A stretch of 64,000 nt of DNA, from positions 10,920,453 through 10,984,452 of the forward strand of contig OX365946.1 of the NCBI GenBank assembly GCA_947247005.1. Reading direction: 5' to 3'. A model generated the notes under the pieces. The model did no database searches. It was not told the DNA's origin and saw only the letters and a program-made list of their open reading frames with translations. Origin of the DNA: Spisula solida (taxonomy: Eukaryota; Mollusca; Bivalvia; Venerida; Mactridae). A program made the translations under genes and the position numbers. This document shows positions 59,101-64,000 of this stretch, in pieces; the first letter of the stretch is position 1; each line of letters opens with the position of its first letter.

Positions 59101-60300
59101 AATGATATACACATAAATAAAGATACAATTTAACGGTTCGATAAAGGTAACGTATATGATCTATACTGAGCGACAGAAGTTCCTCAAATCAACATTGTTT
59201 TGTCTTTTTTATCGGCAACCACAATCTAATGTATGCTGATACAACTACACGTGTGTACGTTGATATATAACCGATATAAATTATCAAATAAACAATTACA
59301 AATATAAGAAATGTATTTATTCATATGGACACCCGTGACCGTATATATATGACATAAACCAACATTTCAAAAATACATATTGCACTTAGCAAATGTTTGT
59401 ACACGTTTTGGTACCATAATTATCGATTATGCCCTTTCTATTTATTTATCTTTTGCACGAAATGCTGCGTTATGATTTCGACCAAACAACCATAATAAGC
59501 ACCATGCGGTTTTCCAACATGTTTGCCGTTCACATAGCTTGACAGCATTTTTTGAGAATAATCTACGAATATTGCTATTTTATAGTGCAAGGGAGGTAAC
59601 TACAGGTTAACATTGTCGTTCTTTGACCATAAGTGATAAATGATCGTAAAATGGTTTTACCCAAATGATGATTTTTTTTAAAAAAACAATGTCGTTTTCA
59701 CAAAAACAAAATTCGAATGCAAGTTTTAAGAAACGATTTAACTGTATGGTTGACTATGGTTAAGTCACAAAAATGTCGTTGAATATTGTGGGGAATGCCA
59801 GTCTATATCAGCTGTATTGACCCTTGACCTGTCATATACACGCTTGTGTTTATCATTACCCATTTTGATAATCTTTGTAAGCGCACATGTCGTAGACGTA
59901 GATTATGGCACTGGTCCAACAACATTTGGTCTAAATTTTCTCAGCATGAGGTCTCTGATTTATAAGATATCTACCAGTATTGCACCCTATTATGTAATAT
60001 TATATATTATTACCTAGCACTCTATATAACGAGTAATTCGTTAGGTCATTCAGCGTAGGCATTCCGCCTTTTGGTTGCTGTATCTTTTCTACTGGGTCAT
60101 TCAGCTAGTTATAATTTATTATACTTTTCGACAGCTTGGACTTCGGTGGATCTGCGCTTGTTTAGTTGGGCATTGTGCTTTGTGTGTTTTTAATGTATTC
60201 TGTGCTCGGCTGGTTAAGTTGAGTGCTGCCTTCCCTGTCTGACTTAATATACTGTTTTTGAAGAACGTGTGAAGTTAAAATTAAGTGGAAAATTAAATAC
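59101..60300. other. Gene-free stretch
   Basis: No gene, RNA or clear repeat is recognised. The segment at 60150-60190 (cttgtttagttgggcattgt) also occurs at about 41612 in MGST3 intron 4, a short dispersed repeat. Confidence 0.4.
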
Positions 60301-62706
60301 CAAGTTCAAGTTCAAGAAATTTTAATGGCATAAACATAAATACATGTTTGTCGCCACAAACAACTGGCGTTGAAAATATACAAATCAAATACAAAGAAAT
60401 ACAGTAGAAATTGGAAATACAGAAAAGCATGAGTAATATTATTCATACATACACAATTATGTAATATCTTACACACATACATTAAAATATGCATACATTA
60501 TTTACAAATATAACATGGCAATTTCATTATGGATTATGATATATATATAGTTACAAAGGAAAGATTAAGGATTAATTGTTATTCTAGACATAGATTCTGT
60601 CCTTAATTTATCTGCGTGATACAAATAGGCAGCCAGATTAACTGTACTTTTTTTCGAGGTGTTTTTCATTATATTACAAAATTTATTTATTGTAGGCCAG
60701 GTACTGTAATATCGTTTTATATATTTAGTTCTCAGATCCTGATAATGGGGACACACAAGGAGAAAGTGAAATTCATTTTCGATAATATTCATGTTACATA
60801 ATTTGCATAGCCTTAAGTTTCTTTCTATGTTTCTATGTCGTCCTTCTTCGATATATAATCTATGTGCAGAACATCTAAAACGACTTAACGCTGCTCTGTG
60901 TTTATCATTTGATACAATAGAAATATATGATGCCCTTTCAAAAGTCAGTTTAAAAGTTCTGTATGTTTCTAGTCTAGAGGAATTGTCTAAATCACTGAAC
61001 CATTTTTGCAAATAGCTATCAGTTATCCTTTGACAAAGGCTAGCAATAACAGAATCGTTTGCATACAAATTATGTGTCCAAAGGTATGCAAATCCCATGT
61101 TGGATAACAATTTAATGAAGTTTTTGGTCCATGTATTAATATAGTTTCCATTTCTATCTTGCATATACATTAACTTATACATCAAAGATTCAGGTTGTTT
61201 AATAATTCTGTACCAGTATTAGACTATTCTTATTTGTCTTACATACAAAATAGAATACCAGGTACTGTAATATCGTTTTATATATTTAGTTCTCAGATCC
61301 TGATAATGGGGACACACAAGGAGAAAGTGAAATTCATTTTCGATAATATTCATGTTACATAATTTGCATAGCCTTAAGTTTCTTTCTATGTTTCTATGTC
61401 GTCCTTCTTCGATATATAATCTATGTGCAGAACATCTAAAACGACTTAACGCTGCTCTGTGTTTATCATTTGATACAATAGAAATATATGATGCCCTTTC
61501 AAAAGTCAGTTTAAAAGTTCTGTATGTTTCTAGTCTAGAGGAATTGTCTAAATCACTGAACCATTTTTGCAAATAGCTATCAGTTATCCTTTGACAAAGG
61601 CTAGCAATAACAGAATCGTTTGCATACAAATTATGTGTCCAAAGGTATGCAAATCCCATGTTGGATAACAATTTAATGAAGTTTTTGGTCCATGTATTAA
61701 TATAGTTTCCATTTCTATCTTGCATATACATTAACTTATACATCAAAGATTCAGGTTGTTTAATAATTCTGTACCAGTATTAGACTATTCTTATTTGTCT
61801 TACATACAAAATAGAATACCTAGCAACTTCACCATAAACGGCTGCATTTACCGTATTCTGCTTTAGTTGCAAAATTTGTTTTAAAAATCGTATATGTATT
61901 TTTTCTATGTCCGGTGCATTATGGAATCCCCAAACCGGAGAACCATAGTTTAATATAGGCGATATCATACTATCAAAAAGTTTCAGCTTTTCAGAAATTG
62001 CCAAAGGCACAACATCATACAATGACTTTAATGAGAATAATGCTCTCCCTGCTTGATTAGCTAAATTCTTTTGGGTATGATAAAAATTGCCATTCGCACT
62101 AAGTGTTACACCTAGGTAAGTAAATTCCTTTACAACTGCTAATCTAGCACCATTATAAAAAACATCTACGTTTTCTATTGTGTGTCCCCTTTTAAACACC
62201 ATACATACAGTCTTGTCTATGTTTACTGCTATACCCCATTTTAAGCAATATGCATGTAGCCTATCTAACAGTAATTGTAGTCCTTCCTTGCTGTAGGAAA
62301 ATAGAACAGTGTCATCTGCAAAAAGTAATAAGAATATTTGCAACTGGTCAATTGTAAAGGCCTCAAATTGATCACTCTCCATGTAATTGTGCATATCATT
62401 AACAAAGAAGACAAATAGAAGTGGGGATAAAGGCTCACCCTGCTTCACACCCATATAGCTGTCTATAAATGTTGACAGGTCATTGTTTACTCGAACACAC
62501 GACTTAACACTTTGATACATACTTTGTAATATTTTTACAACTTTAGTAGATACACCATAATCAATTAATTTAAACCAAATTCCATTTCTGTATACTAAAT
62601 CAAAACATTTACGAAAATCTACAAAAGAACAATACAATTTTTTCTTTTCGTGTTTAAGAACTTTATCAATAATTGACGTTAAAACAAAAATACCTGATTT
62701 GTACGT
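60300..62706 (-). mobile_element. 5'-truncated non-LTR retrotransposon (LINE) with reverse transcriptase
   Basis: The minus-strand frame contains VDFRKCFD, GVKQGEPLSP (63-72 of the open frame at 62637-61780) and the catalytic FADD (106-109). Thumb and connection sequence (KEFTYLGVTLS, ILNYGSPVWG) follows, then a C-terminal zinc-knuckle-like CKLCNMNIIENEFHFLLVC. The three open pieces (62637-61780, 61746-61219, 61185-60565) are in the same frame and are separated by the same TAA, present once in each copy of a 561-bp duplication. The element starts abruptly near 62706 inside the palm domain and ends near 60300 with a short ttgaac-type tail. Clade is not assigned beyond the jockey/I-like general style. 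Confidence 0.85.
60699..61820 (-). repeat. 561-bp tandem duplication inside the LINE
   Basis: 60699-61259 and 61260-61820 look identical base for base. The period, 561, is divisible by three, so the reading frame is preserved. The junctions share only 'cc' with the flanks (ggcc|aggtac and atacc|aggtac), suggesting microhomology-mediated duplication or an assembly artefact. Confidence 0.9.
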
Positions 62707-64000
62707 AAACGAATAGACGATTTACTATTTTTCGACCGTTTGATCATTCAAGCGAGACGAAAAAGGATGACAGTAGTTTAAAAATAAACACTAACGATAC
62801 TCTCATGGATACGTGGAACTTATAACCCAACAGTTCAAAAGTTTAGGATTTTTCAATTTTGTTGCAAAACTTTTGACGCTAAGTTTATATTAATTCATCA
62901 AAATCCATAGGAAATTATTTCTCTGGTGTGAAGCAAATATGATGAAAATAACGTCAATACACGTATATATGTGATAGCAATTACCAGATATTGACGTAAT
63001 AAATATAAAATCATCATTTTTATTTCCTACACAAAAATTACGTTTGTCTTATATCTTAACTTTATGTACTCGTGTAATATACGTCAATACCCTGTGATAG
63101 CAATCGATGTTCGGAAGTGTTTGAATTAGCTTGAATGATTTTAATGATTGTAATCAATTTATCAGGATATTGACGTTGATAACAAGTATTTAGTTCCGTG
63201 GGGTGTAAATCTAATATATATTTAGGATACTTGACCAGAAACCATATTTCCTGTTAGTTGGCCAAGGACATTGATCAATAACACATTGTTTTTATGTTTA
63301 GTTGTGCCTTCTATATATAAATCCTTGACATCATTTGAAGAACTGATGGAAACTAGAAAGCTATGTACATGTCTCCTTCCAACAGTGGCAATGTGGCTTT
63401 CTCTTAACGGTGCCCTGGTGGTCTTATCATGTATCCTTTTGATGTCAAGTTGACATCTTCCAGGGGTCCTTCAAATTGTACCCATGGTTCATTCCACTGG
63501 TTCCCACGGGTCACAATGATGTACATGCATTGGTCCTTCGGACGGTATCTATGAGTCTTTCCATCAGTGTCAAGTGGTCCTACCTAGATGGTTTCCATAT
63601 GGGTCATTCTTTCGATGTCAATGGGACATGCCGTCGGTGTCCATGTGTCCTTCCAGTAGTGCCATAGGTTTGTTCCAATGGTGTACTTGGTCCTTATTGT
63701 ATACATGTACATGGGTCCTCCTTCCAAGGGTGTCCCTAGACACCATCAGAAGGAGCCATTGACACCGGTGAAAGGCCCTTCCTATTATTTAAAGTTGACA
63801 TATGGCAGAATTCTGTAGCCACAATGCATGCATCGCTTATGTATAAAATGGGCATTTACGAATAAAAAAATATATTGGATATAAATGGAGAAAATGTATA
63901 TAAATAAAAAAATATTGATATATAGATGAAAGTATTGTTCAAAAACAAATGTTATACTTATTGCAACGTTTGACACGCTGTAGTTTTTGGCCCTTACTTT
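62707..64000. other. Non-coding end of window with a decayed minisatellite
   Basis: No gene is recognised. From about 63400 to 63760, phrases such as 'gggtccttc', 'ccatggttc', 'atgggtcatt' and 'tgtccatgtgtccttcca' recur at roughly 28-35-bp intervals, like a heavily mutated tandem repeat. Between 62930 and 63190, 'tattgacgt' or 'acgtcaata' occurs several times on both strands. Confidence 0.4.

Noticed and set aside
63271..63762. Short plus-strand frames near the window end
   Set aside because: They lie in a decayed minisatellite and have no recognisable domain.

Overview
This is a eukaryotic, AT-rich, repeat-dense window. It has GT-AG introns, single-exon genes, long minisatellites and many short inverted-repeat transposons. 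The gene content suggests a marine mollusc, most likely a bivalve: an expanded-type DEDDh exonuclease, a secreted GH3 glycosidase, an orphan 7TM receptor and a Spaetzle-like cystine-knot protein. Repeat families with 'gtccgtccgtc' motifs and tRNA-headed SINEs fit this too. The assignment is an inference from gene and repeat style; no marker gene fixes the species.

Layout. 0.6-2.6 kb: a DEDDh exonuclease gene on the minus strand, broken by four one-base frameshifts, with two tRNA-derived SINEs in one intron. 3.65-5.96 kb: a nested non-autonomous DNA transposon. 6.2-6.9 and 13.5-14.3 kb: two intact, single-exon SDR genes of the L-xylulose reductase type, about 87% identical in protein. Between them lie two fold-back palindromes that share a core of about 106 bp but carry unrelated arms, a 2.4-kb element with identical 664-bp direct terminal repeats, and a dead RTE-type LINE fragment. 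14.8-21.4 kb: four successive tandem arrays with periods of 28, 45, 76-78 and 26 bp; the 45- and 76-bp units look derived from the 3' end of the SDR gene. 23.0-24.0 kb: an intronless 7TM receptor.

26.2-37.2 kb (minus): a complete 13-exon GH3 beta-xylosidase/beta-glucosidase-type gene, reconstructed here to 729 codons with every splice phase consistent. It is divergently paired, 221 bp apart, with a plus-strand MGST3-type glutathione S-transferase gene (37.5-41.9 kb) that has two alternative first coding exons. 41.0-58.7 kb: a tandem triplication of a block running from the MGST3 last intron and exon into the 3' exons of a minus-strand Spaetzle-like gene. Unit 1 keeps the live MGST3 exon 5, unit 2 has lost it by deletion, and unit 3 has a frameshifted copy. 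Unit 2 also took two transposon insertions whose empty sites survive in the sister units. 60.3-62.7 kb: a 5'-truncated LINE on the minus strand with an in-phase 561-bp tandem duplication. The last 1.3 kb is non-coding, with a decayed minisatellite.

The genes do not form one pathway. SDR (carbonyl/xylulose reduction), GH3 (xylan or glycoside breakdown) and MGST3 (membrane detoxification or peroxide reduction) are all metabolic or digestive-type functions. The receptor and the Spaetzle-like protein are signalling or immune-type. The most unusual feature is the pair of fold-back palindromes: one shared core flanked at each locus by an inverted duplicate of different local DNA.
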